DNA of 25,890 nucleotides from JANXQE01 sp035651635 (lineage in GTDB: Bacteria; Verrucomicrobiota; Verrucomicrobiia; Limisphaerales; UBA8199), in NCBI GenBank assembly GCA_035651635.1, contig DASRFK010000100.1:1-25890 (forward strand), written 5' to 3'. The position numbers and the translations under genes were made by a program. The notes below the pieces were generated by a model that had not been told where the DNA came from, ran no database searches, and saw only the letters and a program-made list of their open reading frames with translations. How positions within the stretch are numbered: the first letter of the stretch is position 1; every line of letters begins with the position of its first letter. Below, piece by piece: positions 6,475 to 14,141 of the stretch.

Positions 6475-7689
6475 TCACCAGGGCACATCTTGCTCCTTTG
6501 ACAACGAGTCTGCGATTTGTATAGAGAGACCATTCGAAATTTCCAGAAGGTCAGCAACCTGCTCTCTTCTCCAGTTGACAAAACCAGGTCTTCGGAGAGC
6601 ACGCGGCGACATCCATCTCTCAACTGCGAGCGCACCCACATCCTCAACGGAGAGCAGTCCCTCGTAATTTGGGCGTTGATGCTCTCCACGCAGTATTTGA
6701 AACGCATTGCGAGCCAGTTGACTAACAAATACCTCGCGATGGATTCCATGCTGAAGGAACGTCCTACTAATGCCAAGTGACTCCAACGCTGCGCGAATAG
6801 CTCTAAACTTCCAGTTTGGACCATTTCCAAAGCGATTCCCATTTGAGTAAGGGTGTTTTATTAATGTAAGAAACGTCCGCATTTTATCGAAAAGAGGACT
6901 GGGGACATGAAAATGGCCAAATCCGGCCGTGAACCCGATGGACTGAAAATACAGCGTACCATTCAGCTTCAAACGATTGTAAACGGATGACCGGCCAAGC
7001 GCCGAGGAGGTTGTGACCATGACTAGCCGCGAACGCTTATCAAGACCAGAAATGATCCCCGAGGTCTTTGAATATCTATCAAAAAAGGCCTGCTTGAGCT
7101 CTTTTGTGCGCACCAAAGATGCCACGAGCTTTCCCCCGAGGAGGAGGTTGTATGGCGGCACGGCGCCCAGCACGTAAGCATCCATTACGTGGACCAAACG
7201 TAGTTTTCTATCATTCGCGCTCCAGCCAATTAATTGATCTCGAACACGTAAATTAAAAACTGGATCCCCAACCGCGATTAAACCGATAAGCTTATCGTTC
7301 TGAGAATCCCACACTAAAAAGCGCATTCGCCTCCCATATCCTTCAGAGACCGGAACACTCCACGTCAGACTAGCGAGCCGAAAAAGCCGAGCTTCCTCTG
7401 TCCCTGACGAAACCAATTGTAGCTTCGGTGCAATCCTTTCGACTTCAATCTCGCGCCCGGACGCGAAATGCTTGATTAATGATGAATAATTCTTGCAAAT
7501 AAAGCCGCTCGAAAACTCCAGGCACTCCCGCCTATGTGCCCCATGTCGATTTCGAACAGTATCCTTGTCAGGGTGAACTTGTGGAGCACCTCGCTTAACG
7601 TCGACGATGTGAGCATGCAATCCATCCTTTATGCTTTTTGCCAGCCGCGATAGCAGTCTGGAACTGACCCCTTTTTGTGACTTTTTCAC
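6475..7689 (-). CDS. druA: DUF4338 (DruA-family) putative anti-phage protein
   Basis: The 404-residue protein has the DUF4338 signature. Around residues 133-200 it reads LIGLIAVGDPVFNLRVRDQL, IGWS, RLVHVMDAYVLGAVPPYN, LLGGKLVASL. Around 230-265 come TTSSALGRSSVYNRL and GFGHFHVPSPLF, and near residue 310 HGIHREVFV. This family is annotated as DruA after the type I Druantia anti-phage system; its biochemistry is not established to my knowledge. The length is normal for the full-length form and I see no frame damage. The start is a GTG whose last bases overlap the previous gene's TGA (GTGA), indicating translational coupling with the 379-residue protein. The other Druantia genes, notably the large DruE helicase, are absent. 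DUF4338 proteins also occur outside Druantia, so a role in this system is inferred from the tight operon. Confidence 0.8.
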   Translation of the reverse strand: MKKSQKGVSSRLLSRLAKSIKDGLHAHIVDVKRGAPQVHPDKDTVRNRHGAHRRECLEFSSGFICKNYSSLIKHFASGREIEVERIAPKLQLVSSGTEEARLFRLASLTWSVPVSEGYGRRMRFLVWDSQNDKLIGLIAVGDPVFNLRVRDQLIGWSANDRKLRLVHVMDAYVLGAVPPYNLLLGGKLVASLVRTKELKQAFFDRYSKTSGIISGLDKRSRLVMVTTSSALGRSSVYNRLKLNGTLYFQSIGFTAGFGHFHVPSPLFDKMRTFLTLIKHPYSNGNRFGNGPNWKFRAIRAALESLGISRTFLQHGIHREVFVSQLARNAFQILRGEHQRPNYEGLLSVEDVGALAVERWMSPRALRRPGFVNWRREQVADLLEISNGLSIQIADSLSKEQDVPW

Positions 7690-8825
7690 ACTGGTTTATT
7701 CGCAATAGGGGCAACCAAACGCACAACCCATCTTTCACCAATGCCTTCGCTGAATGCTTCGGGGAAGTATTTCAACGGCACGCTCGTAACCACCGTCACA
7801 GATCGAATGATTGAGCTCAAAGCCCAGCAGGCGACAACTTGCAGCTTTGAACCTAAGGGGGCTAAATGGACATCGAAGTTATTCAAAAGAGCTGGTTCAA
7901 CAAAGAGGATATCCGTAAGTTGTTTAAATGCCTTTCGATAGCCGAAGGTGTCCATGGTAAGCACTCGCTGTCCCCTTGTTAAATCTGCGTTGATTTCTAT
8001 AAGGGCTTTCAAGCGCCATTCGTTCTCAGGCAGCCGTGGCCGGCCGGCAACGTATACAAATGCGGAGTATTCCTCCTCACCAATCACAGAAGCAAGACGC
8101 GCCGGCTTGAAGGGAAGGAACGCAACTAGAGATCGTGCGCTACCCGCCGAATCATATCCTTCATGTCCCTTTACCAATTCGCAACGGTGCTGATATCCAA
8201 ATAGCCATGGCTTTTCGTCAACAACACGGGCCAGGTCGTCGGGAGCGACCAGCTCACGACGTAATGTTCTCCAATCATTTTGAGTGGGCCAGTATTCGCC
8301 GGCCTCACTATAAGCGATCAACACTTCTCGCCCTGAAGAAACTGCGGCGTCTAAGAGACCAAACAAAGAGCGATTTGAAGCTCCAGTGATATCGAACAGG
8401 ATACGGGTGCTCTTGATATTTGAAAGTTCTTGCAAAAACCAAGATCCGTCGTTGGTGTTGTGCACAGTTCTCCAATGTGAAGGCGCCAGCTTGCGAGCCG
8501 CGCGGTCAAACCTTTTTCGAAATTTCGTGTTCGGACCTCGGTGTTCGTCGTATCTAGCAATTACCAACTCACTTACACAGGCCTTGTTTGCCAGCATCTC
8601 TAAAACTCCGACCGACCGTTCCTCGAATCCTTCCACAGCAAACAATGCAGTTTCAGCAAGAGATTCGGCTGAAATGAGGTCCAAAGAAGCCTCGTCTTCA
8701 GTTCGAGTTAAAAAATCCTGGCACAAGCGCGCCTCTAAGCTCGATTCTAAGGGGGTCATGCCATCAAAGTGCAAGATTTCCCTGGTTGGTTTGATTTGCT
8801 GCCTTTCGGGTCTTTGGAATTTCAT
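7686..8825 (-). CDS. Unassigned Rossmann-like protein, possible sensor in the defence operon
   Basis: About 379 residues. The pattern suggests two alpha/beta halves. The first begins near residue 60 with ALFAVEGFEERSVGVLEML and continues near 142 with TRILFDITGASNRSLFGLLD, then VLIAYSEAGEYWPT. The second half has AFVYVAGRPRLPENEWR, ALIEINADL, and near 318 VHLAPLGSKLQVVACWAL, followed by VTVVTSVPLKYFPEAFSEGIGERWVV. GFEERS, the DITG and PLGSKLQ motifs recur, as I recall, in a widespread uncharacterised bacterial family. The strand-loop-helix layout resembles nucleotide- or ligand-binding Rossmannoid sensors such as CARF, but I cannot prove that. No catalytic nuclease motif is evident. The start may be this ATG (overlapping the kinase gene by 62 bases) or the ATG at 8759, which lies just after the kinase stop. 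The stop overlaps the DruA-family GTG start. Confidence 0.75.
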   Translation of the reverse strand: MKFQRPERQQIKPTREILHFDGMTPLESSLEARLCQDFLTRTEDEASLDLISAESLAETALFAVEGFEERSVGVLEMLANKACVSELVIARYDEHRGPNTKFRKRFDRAARKLAPSHWRTVHNTNDGSWFLQELSNIKSTRILFDITGASNRSLFGLLDAAVSSGREVLIAYSEAGEYWPTQNDWRTLRRELVAPDDLARVVDEKPWLFGYQHRCELVKGHEGYDSAGSARSLVAFLPFKPARLASVIGEEEYSAFVYVAGRPRLPENEWRLKALIEINADLTRGQRVLTMDTFGYRKAFKQLTDILFVEPALLNNFDVHLAPLGSKLQVVACWALSSIIRSVTVVTSVPLKYFPEAFSEGIGERWVVRLVAPIANKPV

Positions 8826-11352
8826 TCCCCTTAGCGGCGCTTGTTCCTTTACGTTTTTGCGCTTGTTTTGCTCCTCTACCCAGCATTCGTTGAGGCTTCA
8901 AAAGCCACGTCTCGTATTCCGTGAAGGTCACCGCGATGCAGCCCTTTCTTGTCGGACTAAATGGGAAACAGGGGGCAAAAAGTCGCCGAAAAAACAGTTT
9001 CCGTGTAGGAAGGCCCGCTTGGCTTTTTCCGGCCCCTCCCGAAATTAAAACGCTGTGTCGCATCAAGGCGTCCTGCATTCTCTGGGCCTCTGAAGTTAGC
9101 TCTCCAGAACCTTCCACCTCTATGCGTAAGCGCTCGTCCGCTTGCTTACCCTTTGATTTCAGAAGATAGCGCTTAATTAATTCTCCCATGCAGCAGGCGA
9201 AGGAATACAGACTGTCGCCATACTCCGATGTGGCACGGAGTTCGGCAAGTTGTCTCTGCGCGAAGCGCTTGATCATTTCGTCTTGATGAATGGGCTTGAG
9301 ACTCGCATCGCCCCATCGACCGCTCACAAGGGAATGTAGTAATTCGATGATAAAGCTCACATCACCGGAACACAATCGGCACAAAAGCCCGAAGCCATAA
9401 AAACGCGCATCACCAGGTCTTTTGAGACTACAGATGTATTCGCCAAAGCTTTTGTCCTTCTCATGCTCTCCCAGTAAGCGTTTTAATGTCTTCAAGTCAC
9501 CTCTGCCTGTGGCTTCAAACCGTGCTTTCAAGATTTCCTCGAAGAAACGAAGAGTTTCCTCCTCTTCGCAGCGAAAATAAACCTCCCCCAAATTGACCTT
9601 CGTTACCTCTCTCCCTTCTCTGTATTTTCTGCCTAGTGTATCGACTAAAATAGGACCTTCGCCTTCGCTGCTAACTTTTATTCTTAGGGTCTCGGAAAGC
9701 CTAAATAAGACAGGATTATATGCGCGCTGCGCTAATTCTGGGAGAACTGTCACACTATAATCATCAAGCAAGAACCATGCTTCTTTATTTCGCCCCCAAG
9801 CGGTCTCCCTAATCGCCCCGGCCAGCCGGACGAGAACGTCGTCCCGTGAAAGTTTCGTTGGGTGATAGGACGTGGGCACGTTTAGGTTCGACAACTCAAC
9901 CACCTTGCGGTCCACAACCTCTGCAAGCGTTTCGAACGGCAAATCAATCGCGGTCTGATTAGAGAGTTCCAGAAGTGAAGCGATGGTCGATTTTAACACG
10001 GAGAGATCGTCTTCCCGAAGATGAACAAATTTCTCGGAAGATAACCAAATCATTGTTCGGACGACCTCGAACACAAATTGTGAATTCAAATACTCCCGAC
10101 AAAAATCCTCTGCCCGTCCGACGTCGAGTCTCTCTAGTTCCTTGTAGCCTGAGCGTAAGAAGGGGGTGCGCAACTGCCCGACGTTCACTAGAAATCCGAT
10201 GTGAAGCATCTCGTCGAGGCGCTTGGCTACAGATTCTACCGAATTCTCGTCGGAACGTGGCCGGGCATGACTTGCAACAGACAAATATCGCAGCAACATT
10301 GTCTTGCCGCATCCACGCGGCCCGACCACTAATACTGTCTCAGACTTTTTAATGCGTTCCTTCCATCCCAACGCATCGATGAATAAAAGTGGGATATCTT
10401 GGGGGGCAAGGCTCAGCGCGTTCGTGTTGGCCAGTGGCTCATCGAAAGAGACTCGCGTTTGATCCTTCATCTCCTTGAAGGAAGGATAACTTTCGCCAGT
10501 TGTGCACTCTTCAAGAGCACTGCGAATCTCCTTCGCCACATCTGCGGGCGTCAAGCTCCTTCGGGACACATTAGAGTCCGACAAACGATGGGCTAAACGT
10601 CGAAGTCTTGCCCCAAAAGCTCGATCTGATGGAGCCATCTGTCCGAGATTTGCAACCTCAAAACAGGTTAGTACATTGAAAATGTGCTTCCCCAAATAGG
10701 CATAGTCCGACTCTCGTGGTTCGGGTGTCCCCGGGACGAGGGGCTTTGTTGACCCGAAGTCGATCAGCTTCGCTTCTAGTCGGTCTGTCAGATTTTCATC
10801 CGGACCAACGTCTCGCACCAAAATATTGTCATCGTGCAAATCGTCGTGCCACAAGTTAACAGTGTGCAACCGAGCAAGGCCGCTTGCGATCCCAATCAAA
10901 AGTGCGGCCACGTCTCTTTTTTCGAAAGTAGCTCGCGATTCAGAGCAAAATCTACTCAGCGGTCTGGCGTTGCGGACATATTCGAAAACAAGACAAAAGA
11001 CATCGACTTGATTTGAAAGCAGTTCGATCGAACTACTAAATGGTCGGATAAAGCGAGCAATATTCCGGTGGGGCGCGCACGCTGCCAGCGATCGAGCCTC
11101 CTTATCTTCCATCGTTGCTTTGAGGCGGTGCCTCGGGATCACCTTCATCGCGAACTCTTGATACCCGTCTTCCACTCTTAGCGTCCAACCGTTAAATCCA
11201 CGTCCCAGCACCGCAATTGTAGAGTAGCCTCCGATGACGATTCCTGTTAGGGCTGCAGAGATGTCTATCGGCCTTCCGCAAATGTTACAGGCTCCGGAAA
11301 AATCTGTAGATTTTCCGCTGCAGAAAAAGCACCCATAATCCTTTTTTGACAT
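8764..11352 (-). CDS. Zinc-ribbon / Ser-Thr kinase-like / P-loop NTPase fusion
   Basis: An 862-residue multidomain protein. Residues 8-25 form a zinc ribbon (C8-x2-C11, C22-x2-C25). Residues 42-290 are a protein-kinase fold: Gly-rich loop LGRGFNG (49-55), ATP-anchoring K70 in FAMKV, catalytic loop HDDLHDDN (D171, N176) and metal-binding D198 in IDFG. The catalytic loop has D in place of the usual R of HRD. From about 320 comes a P-loop NTPase with Walker A GPRGCGKT (344-351) and Walker B WFLLDDYS (D530, D531), as in ORC/Cdc6-like or STAND-type ATPases. Near the C-terminus TRKLFFRRLFAP and a Trp-Leu-Leu segment resemble the tail of such ATPases in conflict systems. The start codon follows the upstream gene's TAG without a gap. 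I infer that it is a signal-dependent switch: the kinase may phosphorylate a partner or phage protein under NTPase control. Both active sites look intact. Confidence 0.88.
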   Translation of the reverse strand: MSKKDYGCFFCSGKSTDFSGACNICGRPIDISAALTGIVIGGYSTIAVLGRGFNGWTLRVEDGYQEFAMKVIPRHRLKATMEDKEARSLAACAPHRNIARFIRPFSSSIELLSNQVDVFCLVFEYVRNARPLSRFCSESRATFEKRDVAALLIGIASGLARLHTVNLWHDDLHDDNILVRDVGPDENLTDRLEAKLIDFGSTKPLVPGTPEPRESDYAYLGKHIFNVLTCFEVANLGQMAPSDRAFGARLRRLAHRLSDSNVSRRSLTPADVAKEIRSALEECTTGESYPSFKEMKDQTRVSFDEPLANTNALSLAPQDIPLLFIDALGWKERIKKSETVLVVGPRGCGKTMLLRYLSVASHARPRSDENSVESVAKRLDEMLHIGFLVNVGQLRTPFLRSGYKELERLDVGRAEDFCREYLNSQFVFEVVRTMIWLSSEKFVHLREDDLSVLKSTIASLLELSNQTAIDLPFETLAEVVDRKVVELSNLNVPTSYHPTKLSRDDVLVRLAGAIRETAWGRNKEAWFLLDDYSVTVLPELAQRAYNPVLFRLSETLRIKVSSEGEGPILVDTLGRKYREGREVTKVNLGEVYFRCEEEETLRFFEEILKARFEATGRGDLKTLKRLLGEHEKDKSFGEYICSLKRPGDARFYGFGLLCRLCSGDVSFIIELLHSLVSGRWGDASLKPIHQDEMIKRFAQRQLAELRATSEYGDSLYSFACCMGELIKRYLLKSKGKQADERLRIEVEGSGELTSEAQRMQDALMRHSVLISGGAGKSQAGLPTRKLFFRRLFAPCFPFSPTRKGCIAVTFTEYETWLLKPQRMLGRGAKQAQKRKGTSAAKGNEIPKTRKAANQTNQGNLAL

Positions 11353-11982
11353 CTAATCTGGTTCTGCGTTTGTGGGCCTAAATGCTTGCTTCGCGATGCT
11401 GTTGAGTCGATCTAAAACGTGGCTGACCGAAAAACCGCACAAGAACGCGACGCCATAAAGTAGATACCGCCCTTGGTTTGACAGTTGGATAGTCTTATTC
11501 TCGGCGAGAACCTGAAACCCTACGAACGAAAGAGTGAAAGAAACCGAACCTAAAAGGCCCCCTAAAACTGGACGAGTAAGATAGTAGTAGATCCAGCCCC
11601 AGTCCCATACCGCTGACCTTATTCTGCTTCCCGAGCTGTGATCCGTGGATTCCGTTATCAAGGCGCGGTAGTATTTTCGCATTGCAGCCATTGAAGCCCC
11701 TAACGCTCCGAAGCAGCCGCACATCGCATGAGTTCGCAAAACCCAGCTCTCTGAAATCCATGAGGTGCCAATCAAGTGAATTGCTACTGCGCCGATTGCT
11801 GAGAGCAGCACAGCGAGAAGCAGGTAGCCTCCAATCAAGTAGCAAACTTTCGGACGCCGAAGAGTCGGCCGCTCCGTCCGTAAGGGGTTCGCCGAATCGA
11901 GTGTGGAGGGGGCTCCGACGGTATCCTTGCCCTCGGTTTTCAGCCCGTCAACAGACGGGGTTGATGTTCTGGTCTTGCGCAC
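11353..11982 (-). CDS. Four-helix membrane protein, first gene of the defence-like operon
   Basis: A 209-residue protein with a polar 45-residue N-terminus and four hydrophobic segments: about 48-71 (YLIGGYLLLAVLLSAIGAVA), 88-101 (CGCFGALGASMAAM), 139-160 (LGGLLGSVSFTLSFVGFQVL) and 172-190 (YLLYGVAFLCGFSVSHVL). A conserved-looking WDWGWIYYYLTRP stretch precedes the third. I have seen similar small membrane proteins in defence operons, where they can serve as membrane effectors or anchors, but the family is unnamed to me. The start is a GTG, with no in-frame ATG before the second helix. The stop is directly followed by the kinase ATG. The operon promoter should lie in the 134-base gap upstream (11983-12116), where I see no confident -35/-10 pair. 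Confidence 0.75.
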   Translation of the reverse strand: MRKTRTSTPSVDGLKTEGKDTVGAPSTLDSANPLRTERPTLRRPKVCYLIGGYLLLAVLLSAIGAVAIHLIGTSWISESWVLRTHAMCGCFGALGASMAAMRKYYRALITESTDHSSGSRIRSAVWDWGWIYYYLTRPVLGGLLGSVSFTLSFVGFQVLAENKTIQLSNQGRYLLYGVAFLCGFSVSHVLDRLNSIAKQAFRPTNAEPD

Positions 11983-12085
11983 AGCGGAACGGCTTTCACC
12001 GAAAGCTCGATTATCCGATTCGATGCGGAAATGAAAAGCTCATTGTGCTGTGCAATTGACGCTATGTCCCGCCGCTAGCTCCAGC

Positions 12086-12103
12086 CGACCTCGGAGAAGG
12101 TCG
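12086..12103. other. GC-rich hairpin between integrase remnant and defence operon
   Basis: CGACCT and AGGTCG pair around a six-base loop, starting 14 bases beyond the integrase stop. No T-run follows on the minus strand, so it is at best a weak terminator. It is the only structure I see in the 134-base gap that should also hold the promoter of the four-gene operon. Confidence 0.3.
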
Positions 12104-12116
12104 ATTCTCGCGGCTT

Positions 12117-13106
12117 TTAATACTTGATTTTGAACGTAGGAGAGTCCTCTGTTTTCATTCTGCGCTTATCGTAGAGCCTTGTGGTGGAGATATTTGAGTG
12201 TCCAAGCCATTCTTGGACCTGGGTAATGTCAGACCCATTTAGTAGCGCGTTTGTCGCCGATGCTGCCCGAAGTGCGTGTGGTCCCATCAGTTCTGCCGAG
12301 ATCCCAAGGCGTTTGCAGTAATGCATCACAACATTCCGATAAACCGAGCCAGGATTCAGCCGTAGTGTCACGTGCTCAATATTCGCTGACACTGCCCGGA
12401 AGAGGGGAGTGGAGACTTCGTCGCGGTGTCCAGCCGCCTCTAAGTATTCTTCGATCAACCGGACCACGCGCGGATGCGGTGGAATGAACCGGATTTTTCC
12501 CCTTTTGCCCTGAACGGTTAAGTGCTCGATGCCCTCACGAATCGCCGTAACCATTGACCAGCAAATCGCAAAGTTCCGCCCGCCGGACCGCATGAAACCG
12601 GAGCACTGCAAGAATTGCCCTATCGCGCTTGCCTTTCAGGGTGTCGCGCGGAGGCGCTTCGAGCAGGGCCCCGGCCTGCGCATCCTAGATTGCCGGCGTC
12701 TTTCCCTGGTTGGCACCTTCCTTGGGTCGCTCAACGCCGTGAACCGGTTATCGGTGACGGCATTTTCTTCGCAGAGATAGTCGAACAAATCGGAAAGCGC
12801 TGAAAGCTTCCGCCTAAGCGTCGCCGTCGCGAGCTTCCGTTTCTGGAGTACCTTGCGCCATGCGATCACATGCGCGCGTGTGACACTTCGAAAGTCTTCC
12901 GGCCGCCCAATTCCAACAAACCGCATGAACGAAATCACGTCGTTTCGATACGCGCGCTTGGTGTTTTCATTCGTGAGATTCGCGAACCACTCCCGCCTCG
13001 GGAGGGACGTCGGCCAGTCGTTGGAATTCAATTTTCGACAGCAGCCGTTCTTCACCGATGGGGATCGGCACCTGTGAAAGTCGTCCTTCGGCCCCTTGGA
13101 ACCCAT
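12117..13106 (-). pseudogene. Tyrosine recombinase (XerC/D-like integrase), multiply broken
   Basis: The pieces of one integrase are spread over three frames. The N-terminal part reads IEFQRLADVPPEA (to about 12995), then shifts to WFANLTNENTKRAYRND...FMRFVGI, the SAM-like core-binding domain, through to DLFDYLCEENAVTDN. Near 12740 it shifts to GVERPKEGANQGKTPAI, meets a TAG near 12690, and continues DAQAGALLEAPPRDTLKGKR and FHAVRRAELCDLL, which carries the first catalytic Arg. Near 12550 it shifts again to REGIEHLTVQGKRGKIRFIP. The last part has HALRAASATN (the HxxR box), then EWLGHSNISTTRLYD with the nucleophile Tyr. All catalytic residues are still recognisable, so decay is recent. With three frameshifts and a nonsense codon it cannot make an active protein. 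An alternative start in another frame lies at 13212. Confidence 0.88.
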
Positions 13107-13127
13107 TGAAAATACTCCCCCTGCTGA

Positions 13128-13151
13128 GTCTGATAAAATAGGTTATCAGAC
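13128..13151. other. dif-like recombination site candidate
   Basis: A perfect 9-base inverted repeat: arm GTCTGATAA (13128-13136), spacer AATAGG (13137-13142), arm TTATCAGAC (13143-13151). The ATAA-six bases-TTAT layout is that of Xer/dif sites and of tyrosine-recombinase core sites in general. It lies just upstream of the integrase remnant, where attachment sites are usually found. An operator for the integrase is the alternative. No second full copy was found by eye in the window. Confidence 0.5.
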
Positions 13152-13295
13152 CTAGCCTCCTTAATTTTCTTGAGAGCGGACTGGAAAACCGTCGCTGGAC
13201 ATCCTGCGGCATTTTCTCATCGCGCCTTTCTGCTTAACACCGGTTAACTGGCCCACTACAGGCTCACGGGTTCAATTCGTTCGGGTTTACTTTGC

Positions 13296-14126
13296 GTGAC
13301 CTGTTCAATGGAACCTCGCAGCCACAGCAGAAGGCGCCAGCAAAATCGTCGGCGCGTTAGTGACGACCGCTATAGCTGGCCCGAACCAAATTTCGGGGTT
13401 GCTGAAATCCTGGCACGCAACGGCCCCTCCTTTGCGCAACTGCGTCGCATGTCGCCAGTCAAGTTGCAACACGACCGTTCGTCCTGGACGGAAGAAATCA
13501 TCGATTTGCTGTTCCACGGCAATCCAATGCTTTGCGCTGGCCTCGGTCCGGGGCGGTTCACGATTCAGTCTCGCGAGCAGTGGCGCGGGCAGCTCGCGGC
13601 CCAAAAACTCATGGTGCCCTCACCCGTGTTGGAGCCGTGCTCCAGAAGAACGCGTGGCCCACTTGTAAGGGTCAGGGGCCGCAGGTTCCTTTTATTGGAG
13701 TTAACGGCCCCGCCTTGGGAAAACGTTTCCGCAGAAGACCGCCGGCACTTCGGCAACGAAGTTCGCTATTACTGCGCAAGACGTGACGTGCATGCCGCGC
13801 TGCTTTGGCATCTTGGGCGTTTTCGCCCACTGGTGGCCGTCGTCCAACACGACAGCAGGTCGACCCGTGGCTGGTTCTATTGCGAAGGGGCTCCCGAACG
13901 CAGCCTGTTTAAGCTCATGTGTCACGGCGTGACGCTTGGGGCCAATCGAAGGGCCTGGGAAATAAGCCATTTCGCGGTCATCCCGGACAGCGGCCGCACT
14001 CGGGGCGAGTTCCAGGAGACGGTCTACCTCAATCCTGCGCCGGTGCAATCGACCGGTGATGTCCGACCAATTTCGTGCGCTCCTCGCGTAGTGGTGCCCA
14101 CGCGACACAACCGCAACTACGCATGA
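13296..14126 (+). CDS. Degenerate paralogue of the element's primase-like protein
   Basis: This 276-residue protein resembles the C-terminal two-thirds of the protein at 14980-15960. Both have LAQL/FAQL, RMSPVK/RSPVK and I-[IV]-D-[LM]-L-x2-GNP, then a RRFL segment, a block [AV]-x-[IL]-WHL, then [YH]-[AG]-VTLGA and VYFNP at the end. Where the paralogue has ECDP, DSAGKSLHAWW and RMPGGRRPDG, this protein has ELTAPPW, HDSRSTRGWF and VIPDSGRTRG. The residues expected to be catalytic in a primase-polymerase fold are therefore mostly changed. It also lacks the N-terminal 100 residues. I infer a non-catalytic or decaying copy, perhaps with a DNA-binding role. The GTG start is tentative; an ATG follows four codons later. 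It is divergent from the integrase remnant. Confidence 0.6.
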   Translation: MTCSMEPRSHSRRRQQNRRRVSDDRYSWPEPNFGVAEILARNGPSFAQLRRMSPVKLQHDRSSWTEEIIDLLFHGNPMLCAGLGPGRFTIQSREQWRGQLAAQKLMVPSPVLEPCSRRTRGPLVRVRGRRFLLLELTAPPWENVSAEDRRHFGNEVRYYCARRDVHAALLWHLGRFRPLVAVVQHDSRSTRGWFYCEGAPERSLFKLMCHGVTLGANRRAWEISHFAVIPDSGRTRGEFQETVYLNPAPVQSTGDVRPISCAPRVVVPTRHNRNYA

Positions 14127-14141
14127 GATCAGTACCCATCA

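Noticed and set aside
6475..11982. Assignment of the operon to a classical Druantia system
   Set aside because: Only the DruA-family protein is shared; DruB-D and the large DruE helicase are absent and the partners differ.
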